Assembly: GCF_013170805.1 (NCBI RefSeq)
Contig: NZ_CP051293.1
Location: 3,664,001 to 3,728,000 of the forward strand
Origin: Mesorhizobium sp. NZP2077
GTDB lineage: Bacteria; Pseudomonadota; Alphaproteobacteria; Rhizobiales; Rhizobiaceae
DNA length: 64,000 nt
Reading direction: 5' to 3'
The notes below the pieces were generated by a model, which was not told where the DNA came from, did not search any database, and saw only the letters and a list, made by a program, of their open reading frames with translations. Each line of letters opens with the position of its first letter. Position 1 is the stretch's first letter. A program made the position numbers and the translations under genes. Below, in pieces: positions 42,789 through 51,658 of this stretch.

Positions 42789-42862
42789 GAAGATGGGTCC
42801 GTTTTTTCGTAAACTGAATCAGAGGTTTCGATCACTGGCGTCATCATGCACGCCAAGCACAA

Positions 42863-44440
42863 TCAAAAATCGGTCGGCGCGCCGCCTTCGGACGTGCGCT
42901 TCTGGACGAAGGCGTTGAGCTCTTCGCGGATCGCCGGGTCCATGTACGGTTCTTCGTAGGATGCCAGCCGTTCTTTCCACACCTTGTTGGCTTTTTCCAT
43001 CGCCGTCGGCGAGCCGGCTTCCGCCCAGGTCTCGAAATTGCGCCAATCGGACAGGATGGGCGAGTAGAAGGCGGTCTTGTAGCGGTCCTGCGTGTGCTGG
43101 GTGCCGAAGAAATGGCCGCCGGGGCCGACCGACTGGATGGCGTCGAAACCGAGCGCCTCGTCGGACAGGTCGAGCGGGGTCAGGAATTCGGCCACCATCT
43201 GCAACAGGTCGATGTCCAGAATGGTCTTCTCGTAGGAGCAGCGCAGGCCGCCCTCGAGCCAGCCGGCGGCATGCATCATCAGATTGCCGCCGCCCTGGAC
43301 GGCGCCCCACAGCGAGAACACGCTCTCATAGGCAGCCTGTGCGTCGACCGTGTTGGCGGCGCAGGTGTTGGAGGTGCGGTAGGGAATCTTGTAGCGGCGG
43401 GCAAGCTGGCCGCCGACGAGCTGCGCCTTCATGTATTCGGGCGTGCCGAAGGCTGGCGAACCGGACTTCATGTCGACATTGGAGGTGAAGCCGCCATAGC
43501 CGACGGGCGCGCCCTTGCGCACCATCTGGGCAAAGGCGATGCCGGACAGCGCCTCGGCGTTCTGCTGCACCAGCGCGCCGGCGATGGTAACCGGCGCCAT
43601 GGCGCCCGACAGGGTGAACGGGGTGACGATGACGACCTGGCCCTTGCTCGACATCTGGATGATGCCTTCCATCATCGGCACGTCGAGCTTGAGCGGCGAA
43701 TTGGTGTTGATGATGGTGAAGACGGACGGCTCCTCGAGCAACTGCTCGTGGCTGATGCCGCGCGCGATGCGGGTGATCTCGATACCGTCGACATTGCGCT
43801 CCTTGCCGAGCGAATAGATGTGGAACACCTTGTCGGTCAGCGTGGCAAGGTCGCGGACGCATTCGAGGTGGCGGATGGAGGGGTGGATGTCGGTCGGCTC
43901 GACCGGATAGCCGCCGGTGCAGTTCAGGATGTTGTGCATCTGCGCCAGGCGCAGGAAATTGCGATAGTCCTGCTGGTTACCTGGGCGGCGGCCACGGTCG
44001 ATATCGGAGCAATTGGGCGCCGAGGCCATCATCGAGATGATAAGATTGTCGCCGCCGAAGCGCACATTGTGCGCGGGATTGCGGGAATGGATAGTGAATT
44101 CGGACGGGCAGTTCGACACCAGATCGAGGATCATGTCGCTGTCGAAGCGCACACGCTCTGAGCCTTCACGCACATCGGCGCCGTGCGCCTTCATGATGCG
44201 GCGGGCCTCGTCGTGCAGGACGTCGACGCCGATTTCCCTGAGCACGCGCAGGGAGGCAAGGTGGATCGATTCCAGCTCGTCTTCGGAAACCAGTTTGGTC
44301 GGCGTCAGCGGGTTTCTCAACTGACGGAAAGCCGGCTGCTCAAAGGCGGCCGAGCCGCCGGCGCGCTTTCCGGCGCGGCCGCCACGGCGGGCACGGTCGG
44401 GCGCCTGTGCCGATTCCAAGGGTTGTAGGGCGGCGGTCAT
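42863..44440 (-). CDS. MttB-superfamily corrinoid methyltransferase without pyrrolysine, copy 2
   Basis: A 525-residue MttB-superfamily protein (LREIGVDVLHDEARRIMKAHGADV; INTNSPLKLDVPMMEGIIQMSSKGQVVIVTPFTLSGAMAPVTIAGAL; GSPAFGTPEYMKAQLVGGQLARRYKIPYRTSNTCAANTVDAQAAYES; HAAGWLEGGLRCSYEKTILDIDLLQM). No in-frame amber codon is present. The sequence is clearly diverged from copy 1 at 22000-23574, so a different betaine is likely. GAGGACC precedes the ATG, and an Ala/Arg-rich N-terminus precedes the barrel. It heads an operon with the FAD/GcvT demethylase and the DddP-like gene. No corrinoid protein lies beside it, so it probably shares the one at 21012-21710. Confidence 0.9.
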   Translation of the reverse strand: MTAALQPLESAQAPDRARRGGRAGKRAGGSAAFEQPAFRQLRNPLTPTKLVSEDELESIHLASLRVLREIGVDVLHDEARRIMKAHGADVREGSERVRFDSDMILDLVSNCPSEFTIHSRNPAHNVRFGGDNLIISMMASAPNCSDIDRGRRPGNQQDYRNFLRLAQMHNILNCTGGYPVEPTDIHPSIRHLECVRDLATLTDKVFHIYSLGKERNVDGIEITRIARGISHEQLLEEPSVFTIINTNSPLKLDVPMMEGIIQMSSKGQVVIVTPFTLSGAMAPVTIAGALVQQNAEALSGIAFAQMVRKGAPVGYGGFTSNVDMKSGSPAFGTPEYMKAQLVGGQLARRYKIPYRTSNTCAANTVDAQAAYESVFSLWGAVQGGGNLMMHAAGWLEGGLRCSYEKTILDIDLLQMVAEFLTPLDLSDEALGFDAIQSVGPGGHFFGTQHTQDRYKTAFYSPILSDWRNFETWAEAGSPTAMEKANKVWKERLASYEEPYMDPAIREELNAFVQKRTSEGGAPTDF

Positions 44441-44695
44441 GATGGTCCTCGTAGGATGCGATAGCGGGCGGCATAATGGACCGGCGGCCCGCCGGCCATT
44501 GCGGAGGCGGCGACCACTAGGGCGAGGGAAGCGACATGCCGGAACGGCAGTTGCGCGGCGGCGACATTCGCCTGATCACCGTCGGGTTGGCGCAAGCGGA
44601 TTTCCCTTGCCGGCCCTTTCCTTACCCGGATCGAACGGGTAGCTGGTGAGCCTTGCCGGCCGGGAGGCTGCCGGCACCTCATATGGAATGACGGA

Positions 44696-45877
44696 ATGGT
44701 GGCAACCGGCTCGAGCGAAGGCGAAGCGGGGACGCAGTGGGCAGCGCTCGCGGGCGTCACCGCCGCGCTTGCCATGTTCGGCGCCGCGCAAGGCTTGAGT
44801 TCGCCGCTGTTTACGCTTCTGATGCAGAAGCAAGGCATGTCGCCCGGGTTGATCGGCCTGTCGGCGGCGATGATGCCGCTCGGGCTGATCCTGTCGGCGT
44901 CCTTCGTGCCGGCCGCGGTGCGGCTGGTCGGTGCGCGCAACCTGGCGGTCGGCTGCTCGCTGATCGGCGCGCTGTGCTTCCTGGCGATCGGCTATCTACA
45001 GAACTGGGTGGCCTGGTATGTCATCCGCCTCATCATCGGCGTCGTCATCAACCCGCTCTACATCCTTGGCGAGGTCTGGGCATTGTCGCTGGCGCCGCCT
45101 TCGCGGCGTGGCAGGGTGATGGGGGTGTTCAACACGCTGATGGGCGCCGGCTATGCGGCGGGACCTTTCACCTTGACCTTCATCGGCACGTCGGGCTGGG
45201 CGCCGTTCAGCGTCGGTGTCGGCGGCTTCTTGCTTTGCGCCGTCATTCTGCGCCTTGTCTCGTCAAAACTCACCGGCTTCGAGGATGACGGCCAGCCCGC
45301 CGGCAGCTTCATCGGTTTTGCCCGGCTGGCGCCGGCGCTGCTGCTGGCCGTGCTGGTTTCGGCCGCCGTCCAGCAAAGCACCTATGCGCTGGTCCCGGTC
45401 TTCGGTGCCGGCTATGGCCTGCCGGAGGCCGTGCTCGCCGCGCTGGTGATGGCGCTGTCCCTTGGCAACATCCTGCTGCAGATCCCGCTCGGCCTGCTGG
45501 CGGAGCGGTTTGGTGGTCGCCCGATGATCGTGGCCTGCGCGGTGGCGACAACGGTTTGCGCGGCGCTGCTGCCGCTGCTGATCATGACGCCGCTGATCTG
45601 GGGCGTGCTGCTGGTGATGGGGGCTGTCGGCTACGGTGTCTATACGATGGCGCTGGTCGAACTCGGCAGCCGGTTCAAGGGCACGCTGCTGGTCACCGGC
45701 AATGCGGCCTTCGCTTTGCTGTGGGGCGTTGGCGGCATTGTCGGACCGCCGGCCGCCGGCCTGCTCATGCAAGGCATTGGTCCGCTGGGGTTGCCGGTGG
45801 TGATCATCGGCCTCGACGCTTTGCTGGTGATCTTCGCGCTGTATCGTTCATCGGTCCGCCGGAGCGGCAAGGCATGA
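44696..45877 (+). CDS. MFS transporter, first of a tandem pair
   Basis: A 393-residue, 12-helix major-facilitator protein (GLSSPLFTLLMQKQGMSPGLIGLSAAMMPLGLILSASF; VIRLIIGVVINPLYILGEVWALSLAPPSRRGRVMGVFNTLMGAGYAAGP). The RRGR after helix 4 matches the loop motif of drug/metabolite exporters. The next gene is a paralogue with the same blocks and overlaps by 4 bp. It is divergent from the MttB-FAD/GcvT-DddP operon; the shared 255-bp spacer might regulate both, which would make betaine or sulfonium compounds candidate cargo. That link is speculative. Confidence 0.85.
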   Translation: MVATGSSEGEAGTQWAALAGVTAALAMFGAAQGLSSPLFTLLMQKQGMSPGLIGLSAAMMPLGLILSASFVPAAVRLVGARNLAVGCSLIGALCFLAIGYLQNWVAWYVIRLIIGVVINPLYILGEVWALSLAPPSRRGRVMGVFNTLMGAGYAAGPFTLTFIGTSGWAPFSVGVGGFLLCAVILRLVSSKLTGFEDDGQPAGSFIGFARLAPALLLAVLVSAAVQQSTYALVPVFGAGYGLPEAVLAALVMALSLGNILLQIPLGLLAERFGGRPMIVACAVATTVCAALLPLLIMTPLIWGVLLVMGAVGYGVYTMALVELGSRFKGTLLVTGNAAFALLWGVGGIVGPPAAGLLMQGIGPLGLPVVIIGLDALLVIFALYRSSVRRSGKA

Positions 45878-47034
45878 CCGCGGCGGATTCGGAAACTGGC
45901 GAAGGAATGCAATGGGCGGCGATCACCGGCGTGATCGCGACCGTTTCGGTGTTCGCCATCGCGCAAGGGTTGTCCTATCCGCTGTTGAGCTTCATCCTGC
46001 AGAGGCAGGGCGTCTCGCCGGCAATGATCGGCCTGTCGGCGGCGATGACGCCAGTTGGCTTCATCGTCTCGTCGCCGCTTATCCCAGGGCTGGCGCGGCG
46101 GTTCGGGGCAGGGCGCACGGCGCTTACCTGTGCGGCCCTTTCGGCAATTGTACTGGCGCTGATCGGCTGGACGCAGAATGTCTATCTCTGGTTCCCGCTG
46201 CGCTTCCTGATCGGCGTGGTGACCAATCCGCTCTATGTCTTAAGCGAAATCTGGGTGATCGCATTGGCACCGCCGGCCCGGCGTGGCCGCATCATGGGCG
46301 TCTATTCGACGATCATCTCGGCCGGATTTGCAACCGGGCCGCTTTGCCTGCTTGCCGTCGGCACGCAGGGATGGCCGCCCTTCCTCGTCGGCATCTGCGC
46401 TTTCGTGCTGTGCGGCATCTGCCTGGCGTCGGTGCTGCCGCGCCTGCCGAAGGTCGACGAAGCCGGGCATCAGGTTTCCGTCCTGGGCTTCGTGCCGATG
46501 GCGTGGTTGCTCTTGTTCGCCGTTATCGTGGCCGCGGGTTTCGAGCAGGGCGCGCTGGCCTTGCTGCCGGTCTATGGCACCCACCACGGCATCGCGGAAA
46601 TCCGCATGTCGGCGCTGCTGTCGATGATGATTGCCGGCAACATCGCCATGCAGGTGCCGCTCGGGCTGTTGGCGGAGAGGTTGACCGCACGCCTGGTGCG
46701 GCTTGCCTGTGTTTCCTTGACGGTGCTCGGATGCGTGCTGCTGCCGCTTCTCATCGAAACGCCGCTGATCTGGCCAATGATCTTTGTCTGGGGCGCGGTT
46801 TCCTATGGCATCTACACGATGTCGATCATCGAACTCGGCGAACGCTTCACCGGCTCGACACTGGTCGCCGGCAACGCCGCCTTCTCGCTGATGTGGGGCG
46901 TCGGCGGCATAGCCGTGCCGCCGCTGGCTGGTGGCGCCATGGACATATTGGGCGCAGGAGGCCTGCCGATCACGCTCGGCCTGATGTGCCTGGTGCTGGC
47001 GGTGGCGAGTGTTTTCGGCCGCAGATCAGCGTGA
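45874..47034 (+). CDS. MFS transporter, second of a tandem pair
   Basis: A 386-residue major-facilitator protein, paralogous to its upstream neighbour (GLSYPLLSFILQRQGVSPAMIGLSAAMTPVGFIVSSPL; LRFLIGVVTNPLYVLSEIWVIALAPPARRGRIMGVYSTIISAGFATGP; SIIELGERFTGSTLVAGNAAFSLMWGVGGIAVPPLAGG). The ATG at 45874 overlaps the upstream stop codon. The pair probably arose by tandem duplication and may form a heterodimer or have split substrates. It converges with the unknown gene at 47040-47678, 5 bp away. Confidence 0.85.
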   Translation: MTAADSETGEGMQWAAITGVIATVSVFAIAQGLSYPLLSFILQRQGVSPAMIGLSAAMTPVGFIVSSPLIPGLARRFGAGRTALTCAALSAIVLALIGWTQNVYLWFPLRFLIGVVTNPLYVLSEIWVIALAPPARRGRIMGVYSTIISAGFATGPLCLLAVGTQGWPPFLVGICAFVLCGICLASVLPRLPKVDEAGHQVSVLGFVPMAWLLLFAVIVAAGFEQGALALLPVYGTHHGIAEIRMSALLSMMIAGNIAMQVPLGLLAERLTARLVRLACVSLTVLGCVLLPLLIETPLIWPMIFVWGAVSYGIYTMSIIELGERFTGSTLVAGNAAFSLMWGVGGIAVPPLAGGAMDILGAGGLPITLGLMCLVLAVASVFGRRSA

Positions 47035-47039
47035 GCCTC

Positions 47040-47678
47040 TCATTCGCTTTGCCGTCTGAAAATTGCCCAGAGGTCACAATCGGCATGGTACTCTGGCGGG
47101 TAATATTTGCTGCGCAGCATCCTTTGAATTTCAACAGCGCGATCAAAGTCTGGGATCAGTCCGACATTGGACAGCTCCGAGTTCTCAAATGCTTCTGGAA
47201 AGCCGCCGCAGTTGGTCAGTGCGCTTGTTGAAACGTCCTGGTCCAGCAGGTCGTAGCCGAGGAACGCAAATCCATCCCAGTCAAGTTGGCGCACATCCGT
47301 CGAAGGTCTTCGAATCACGCCAAGGATGTTGACGCCGCTCTCATCGGCCAACTCTGAAAGAAGGAAGTTCAGGTCGACGAAGAAATCGAGCATATAATCT
47401 TCGTTCACAATGTGGGGCCAATAGCTGTCCTTTGTGTCTTCAAGAGCGGCGGGGCAAAGCATTGTGTCGAGCGTGACAACCTCGGTCAGTTGGGTGAGGC
47501 CCGACCACTCGACGTATTTGGTCCATCCGCTGCCGTCGGATGAACCAAATCTCTCTTTCGCAATGTACAGACGCTGCACGAGTTTTCTCCGATGGCGATC
47601 GTGGCTCTTTTCGCAGTTGACACGGTATCGCTGGGATCGCTTCTTTCGTGCGTTCCAATTGAATTTCGGTAGTGGCAT
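47040..47678 (-). CDS. Protein of unknown function (212 aa), compositionally atypical
   Basis: A 212-residue soluble protein. The N-terminus is strongly basic (PKFNWNARKKRSQRYRVNCEKSHDRHRRK). The rest is acidic and aromatic (WTKYVEWSGLTQLTEVVTLD; YMLDFFVDLNFLLSELADESG; LDWDGFAFLGYDLLDQDVSTSALTNCGGFPEAF). GC content is visibly lower than in the flanking genes, a sign of transfer. The Met at 47678 is taken as the start; a Met 126 bases further upstream lies in the promoter of the divergent peptidase gene. The acidic, Trp-rich body recalls orphan immunity proteins, but I cannot assign a family. Confidence 0.6.
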   Translation of the reverse strand: MPLPKFNWNARKKRSQRYRVNCEKSHDRHRRKLVQRLYIAKERFGSSDGSGWTKYVEWSGLTQLTEVVTLDTMLCPAALEDTKDSYWPHIVNEDYMLDFFVDLNFLLSELADESGVNILGVIRRPSTDVRQLDWDGFAFLGYDLLDQDVSTSALTNCGGFPEAFENSELSNVGLIPDFDRAVEIQRMLRSKYYPPEYHADCDLWAIFRRQSE

Positions 47679-47724
47679 GACGATGTTTGCGACACCGCGC
47701 CTTGATGAGTTTATCGGAGACCAT

Positions 47725-49794
47725 ATGACCAAGTCGACATCACAGAGCCTGCAAAACTCCACGGCTGACGATCCCTTCCTCTGGCTGGAGGACAGGACCA
47801 GCAAACAGTCGCTCGACTGGGTGCATGGCCAGAATGAGGTCTCGGTTGGCGAATTACAAGGCGATCCGTCCTATCAGGCGTCGTTCCAGACGGCGCTCGA
47901 CCTGATGACGGCCGAGGACAACATCGCCGTCGGCGCGGCAATCGCCGGCCATGTCTATAATTTCTGGCAGGACAAGACCAATGCGCTCGGCCTGTGGCGC
48001 CGCACGACGGTCGCTTCCTACAAGACCGAGAAGCCGGTCTGGGAAACGATCATCGACTTCGACCAGCTTGCGGCGAAGGAGGGGATAAAATGGGTGTTCA
48101 GCGGCGCCAGCCGGCTCTATCCGGACTTCAGCCGCTGCCTGCTGTCGATGTCGCCGGATGGCGGCGACGCGAGCGAGATGCGCGAATTCGACATCGAAAC
48201 CAAGTCATTTATAGAAGGCGGGTATCACGCGCGAGCCTCGAAGTCGGGTTTTGGTTGGCTGGACAAGGACACGGTCATCGTCTCGGCGGCCTTCGAGGAC
48301 GCTGACAAGACCGAGTCCGGCTATCCACGCGTGATCAAGCTCTGGAAACGCGGTACCAAGCTGGAAGAGGCGACGCCGATCTTCGAGGCAAAGACCGAAG
48401 ATCTCGCCGCCGGCGCCGGCGTCGAATTCGACGGCGAGAAGCGTCACGTGTTTCTGGCGCGGGCAATCAATTTCTTTGCATCGCACAGTTTCCTGCATCT
48501 CCCGTCTGGCGAAAACCGGCGCATTCCGCTGCCCGACGACGCCACCGACACATCGCTTTTCAAGGACCAGCTGGTGTTCGGGGTGCGTACGCCATGGACG
48601 GCCCCGGACGGCACGGTGTGCCAGCCGGACGGGCTTTACTCGCTCGATTTCGCGCACTGGATCGAAACCGGCAGTTTTGGCGCGGTCGAGACCCTGTTGG
48701 CACCGGCCTATCGCGTGTCGATCGCCGGCATTGCCCGCACGCAGGACCGGCTGTTCATCAGTCTGATGGACAATGTGCGCGGCAAGGTCGTCGTCTGCGA
48801 GCGCAGGGATGGCGCCTGGTCCATGAAGCCGGTCGCGCTGCCTGAAAACGGCACTGTCGGCATCAGTCATGCCGAGCATTTCGGTTCCAGCGTGTCGTTC
48901 TCCTTCACGGATTTCCTGACGCCGAGCTCGATCATCTGGTCTGACGACAATGGCGAGACGCTCGCCACCGTGAAGTCGCAGCCGGCGCGTTTCGATGCCG
49001 CGCCGCTGATCTCGGAACAGTTCGAGGCGCGCTCGAAGGACGGCACGATGATTCCATATTTCGTCGTCAGGCGGCGCGACCAGAATGGAGCGGTCCCAAC
49101 GCTGCTCTACGGCTATGGCGGATTCGAAGTGCCGCTCTTGCCCGGCTATGCCGGCGTGCGCGGCAGGCTGTGGCTGGAGAAGGGCAATGCCTATGTCCAG
49201 GCCTGTATTCGCGGTGGCGGCGAGTTCGGCCCGGCCTGGCACCAGGCGGCGCTGAAGGGCAATCGCCAGAACGGTTATGACGATTTCGCTGCGGTGGCTG
49301 AGGACGTCGTCAGGCGCGGCATCGCGACGGCTCAATCCCTCGGTATCCAGGGTGGCTCGAATGGCGGCCTGCTGACCGGCGTTTCCCTGACGCAGCATCC
49401 GGAGCTTTTCGGCGCCGTCATCATCGAGGTGCCGCTGCTCGACATGCTGCGCTACACGCAATTGCCGCCCGGCGCCTCCTGGATGGCCGAATATGGCGAT
49501 CCGTCACAGCCGGAAGACGCGAAATGGCTGTCCGCCTATTCGCCTTACCAGCATGTCGCCGCCGGGGCCGCCTATCCTCCGGTCCTTCTGACCACCTCGA
49601 CCGCCGATGACCGGGTCCATCCCGGCCATGCGCGCAAGATGGCGGCCCGCCTGCAGGAGGCAGGCCATGCCAGGACGCTGTTCTTCGAGGAGACCGAGGG
49701 CGGACATGGCGGTCGCGGCGATCGCCGGCCGCAAGCGGCGCAGACGGCGATGAAATATGTGTTCCTGCAACGGGCACTGAGCGCCACGGCCTGA
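47725..49794 (+). CDS. Prolyl oligopeptidase family serine peptidase (S9)
   Basis: A 689-residue protein. The N-terminus has DDPFLWLEDRTSKQSLDWV, typical of prolyl oligopeptidases, followed by a beta-propeller region (about residues 75-410). The C-terminal alpha/beta-hydrolase domain has Ser in QGGSNGGLL, Asp in STADDRVHP and His in EGGHGG. It cleaves short proline-containing peptides in the cytoplasm in known relatives. The ATG at 47725 has CGGAGA upstream; the frame continues further up but overlaps the divergent gene. It is a stand-alone gene. Confidence 0.9.
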   Translation: MTKSTSQSLQNSTADDPFLWLEDRTSKQSLDWVHGQNEVSVGELQGDPSYQASFQTALDLMTAEDNIAVGAAIAGHVYNFWQDKTNALGLWRRTTVASYKTEKPVWETIIDFDQLAAKEGIKWVFSGASRLYPDFSRCLLSMSPDGGDASEMREFDIETKSFIEGGYHARASKSGFGWLDKDTVIVSAAFEDADKTESGYPRVIKLWKRGTKLEEATPIFEAKTEDLAAGAGVEFDGEKRHVFLARAINFFASHSFLHLPSGENRRIPLPDDATDTSLFKDQLVFGVRTPWTAPDGTVCQPDGLYSLDFAHWIETGSFGAVETLLAPAYRVSIAGIARTQDRLFISLMDNVRGKVVVCERRDGAWSMKPVALPENGTVGISHAEHFGSSVSFSFTDFLTPSSIIWSDDNGETLATVKSQPARFDAAPLISEQFEARSKDGTMIPYFVVRRRDQNGAVPTLLYGYGGFEVPLLPGYAGVRGRLWLEKGNAYVQACIRGGGEFGPAWHQAALKGNRQNGYDDFAAVAEDVVRRGIATAQSLGIQGGSNGGLLTGVSLTQHPELFGAVIIEVPLLDMLRYTQLPPGASWMAEYGDPSQPEDAKWLSAYSPYQHVAAGAAYPPVLLTTSTADDRVHPGHARKMAARLQEAGHARTLFFEETEGGHGGRGDRRPQAAQTAMKYVFLQRALSATA

Positions 49795-50040
49795 CGTCTC
49801 TCTATGGAGCCACTGAAGCGAAGGGTGGTTCACCTTGACCGCCCTTTGCTCTATGGTGCCTGCCATGGCTCTCGCTAGACTATCAGCTCGCGCATTCCGG
49901 GTTGCGGTGACACCGTCATCGCGCACGCTGCGGGCGGAGCTTTTGCGGTTGTGCGCCCGCATCGGTTATTCGCCACCTGCCATCCTCTGACGAATTCGCC
50001 CCGGCACCGCCGGAATGATTTCAGAGGAAAGATCAGAGAC

Positions 50041-51420
50041 ATGACCTATCAGAATTATTCGCTGAAGCAGCTTCAGCAGATCGACGCCGCGCATCATCTG
50101 CATCCCTTCACCGACCACAAGGAATTGCGCGAAGCGGGTTCGCGCATCATCACCCACGCCAATGGCCCGTTCATCTACGATTCCGAAGGGACCGAGCTGC
50201 TCGACGGCATGGCCGGCCTGTGGTGCGTCAACATCGGCTATGGCCGCGACGAGCTGGCCGAGGCCGCCTATGCGCAGATGAAGGAACTGCCTTACTACAA
50301 TTCCTTCTTCAAATGCTCGACGCCGACGCCGGTGCTGTTGTCCAAGAAGCTGGCGGAAATCGCGCCGAAGAACGTCAACCAGGTCTTCTACGGCTCCTCC
50401 GGTTCGGAAGCCAACGACACCGCATTGCGTCTTGTCCGCCACTACTGGGTGCTGGAAGGCAAGCCTGAGAAGAACCGCATTATCTCGCGCAAGATGGCCT
50501 ATCACGGTTCGACCATCGCCGGCACTTCGCTCGGCGGCATGGATGCCATGCACAAGCAGCTCAACGGTGCGGTGCCCAACATCGTCCATGTGATGATGCC
50601 CTATGCCTACGAGCTGGCTCTGCCCGGCGAAAGCGATCATGATTTCGGCCTGCGCGCGGCCAAATCGGTTGAGGACGCCATCCTCGAGGCCGGCGCCGAC
50701 AAGGTCGCGGCTTTCATCGGCGAACCGGTGATGGGCGCGGGCGGCGTCAAGATCCCGCCGGCCAGCTACTGGCCGGAAGTGCAGCGCATCTGCCGCAAAT
50801 ACGATGTGCTTTTGATGCTCGACGAGGTTATCACCGGCTACGGCCGGACCGGCGAGTGGTTCGCGGCACAGACCTTCGGCGTCGAGCCGGACACCATCAC
50901 CACGGCAAAGGCGCTGACGTCAGGCTACCAGCCGCTGTCGGCACTGCTGGTCGGTGATCGCATCGCCTCGACGCTGGTCGAGAAGGGCGGCGAGTTCAAC
51001 CACGGCTATACCTATTCCGGTCACCCGGTGGCCTGCGCCGTGGCCTTGAAGAACCTCGAGATCATCGAGCAGGAAGGCCTGGTCGACCGCGTCAGGGACG
51101 ACACCGGGCCTTACTTCGCCAAGGCCCTCCAGGAGCGCATTGCCGGGCATGACCTGGTCGGTGAGGTGCGCTCGATCGGCCTGATGGGTGCGATCGAGAT
51201 CGTCAAGGACAAGGCGACCAAGGAACGGTTCCTCCCGTCGGGAAGTGCGGCGGTGACGGTGCGCGACCATGCGATCGCCAACGGCATGATGCTGCGCGCC
51301 ACCGGCGACACGATGATCCTGTCGCCGCCGCTGATCTGGACCCGCGACACGATCGACATGGCCTGCGAGCGCATCGGCAAAGCGCTGGATCTGGCACAGG
51401 CGGATCTGCGCAAGCGCTAA
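50041..51420 (+). CDS. Class III (omega-amino acid:pyruvate-type) aminotransferase
   Basis: A 459-residue PLP enzyme (LLDGMAGLWCVNIGYGRDELAEAAYAQM; YGSSGSEANDTALRLVRHYW; LMLDEVITGYGRTGEWFAAQ). The PLP lysine is in ITTAKALTSGYQPLSALLVG, and HGYTYSGHPVACAVAL follows. This subgroup includes putrescine-, taurine- and beta-alanine:pyruvate transaminases. The exact amine is not readable. GAGGAAAGATCAGAGAC leads to the ATG. A 100-bp repeat element begins immediately after the stop codon. Confidence 0.9.
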   Translation: MTYQNYSLKQLQQIDAAHHLHPFTDHKELREAGSRIITHANGPFIYDSEGTELLDGMAGLWCVNIGYGRDELAEAAYAQMKELPYYNSFFKCSTPTPVLLSKKLAEIAPKNVNQVFYGSSGSEANDTALRLVRHYWVLEGKPEKNRIISRKMAYHGSTIAGTSLGGMDAMHKQLNGAVPNIVHVMMPYAYELALPGESDHDFGLRAAKSVEDAILEAGADKVAAFIGEPVMGAGGVKIPPASYWPEVQRICRKYDVLLMLDEVITGYGRTGEWFAAQTFGVEPDTITTAKALTSGYQPLSALLVGDRIASTLVEKGGEFNHGYTYSGHPVACAVALKNLEIIEQEGLVDRVRDDTGPYFAKALQERIAGHDLVGEVRSIGLMGAIEIVKDKATKERFLPSGSAAVTVRDHAIANGMMLRATGDTMILSPPLIWTRDTIDMACERIGKALDLAQADLRKR

Positions 51421-51525
51421 GAGCAATTCCAGGAAAAGTGTGACCGGTTTTCGGTCCGGAATTGCGTCAGAACAAAGAGTTAGAGTGGTTCGCCGTTTCG
51501 TGAAACGGTGAACTGCTCTAAGCGA
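51421..51525. repeat. Intergenic repeat with nested inverted repeats
   Basis: AGAGCA at 51420-51425 pairs with TGCTCT at 51514-51519. Inside, GCAATTCC (51423-51430) pairs with GGAATTGC (51458-51465). CCGTTTC-GT-GAAACGG lies at 51493-51508. I recognise this nested-palindrome layout, and the wording around GAGCAATTCC and GAACTGCTCT, as a repeat often seen between genes in Mesorhizobium and relatives. The copy number cannot be judged from this window. Confidence 0.6.
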
Positions 51526-51532
51526 ACCACGA

Positions 51533-51560
51533 CCGGGCGTTTCCTAGAGGGAACGCCCGG
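51533..51560. other. 12-bp hairpin after the aminotransferase region
   Basis: CCGGGCGTTTCC pairs with GGGAACGCCCGG (one G-U pair) around TAGA. No U-run follows on either strand, so it is a weak terminator candidate for the aminotransferase transcript. Confidence 0.4.
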
Positions 51561-51658
51561 CCTCGAGAAACATGCTGCCGCAATGCGGAACTACTTCATC
51601 CTCCGCGCGTAGTGTGTGAGGCGGCGGCAGGCCTGGCTGCGACAAGGGGTTCATTTCC

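Noticed and set aside
40518..42812. 764-codon frame antisense to the second FAD/GcvT gene
   Set aside because: It is a mirror of a strongly conserved coding strand; its translation is repetitive Asp/Gly/Val-rich with no domain.
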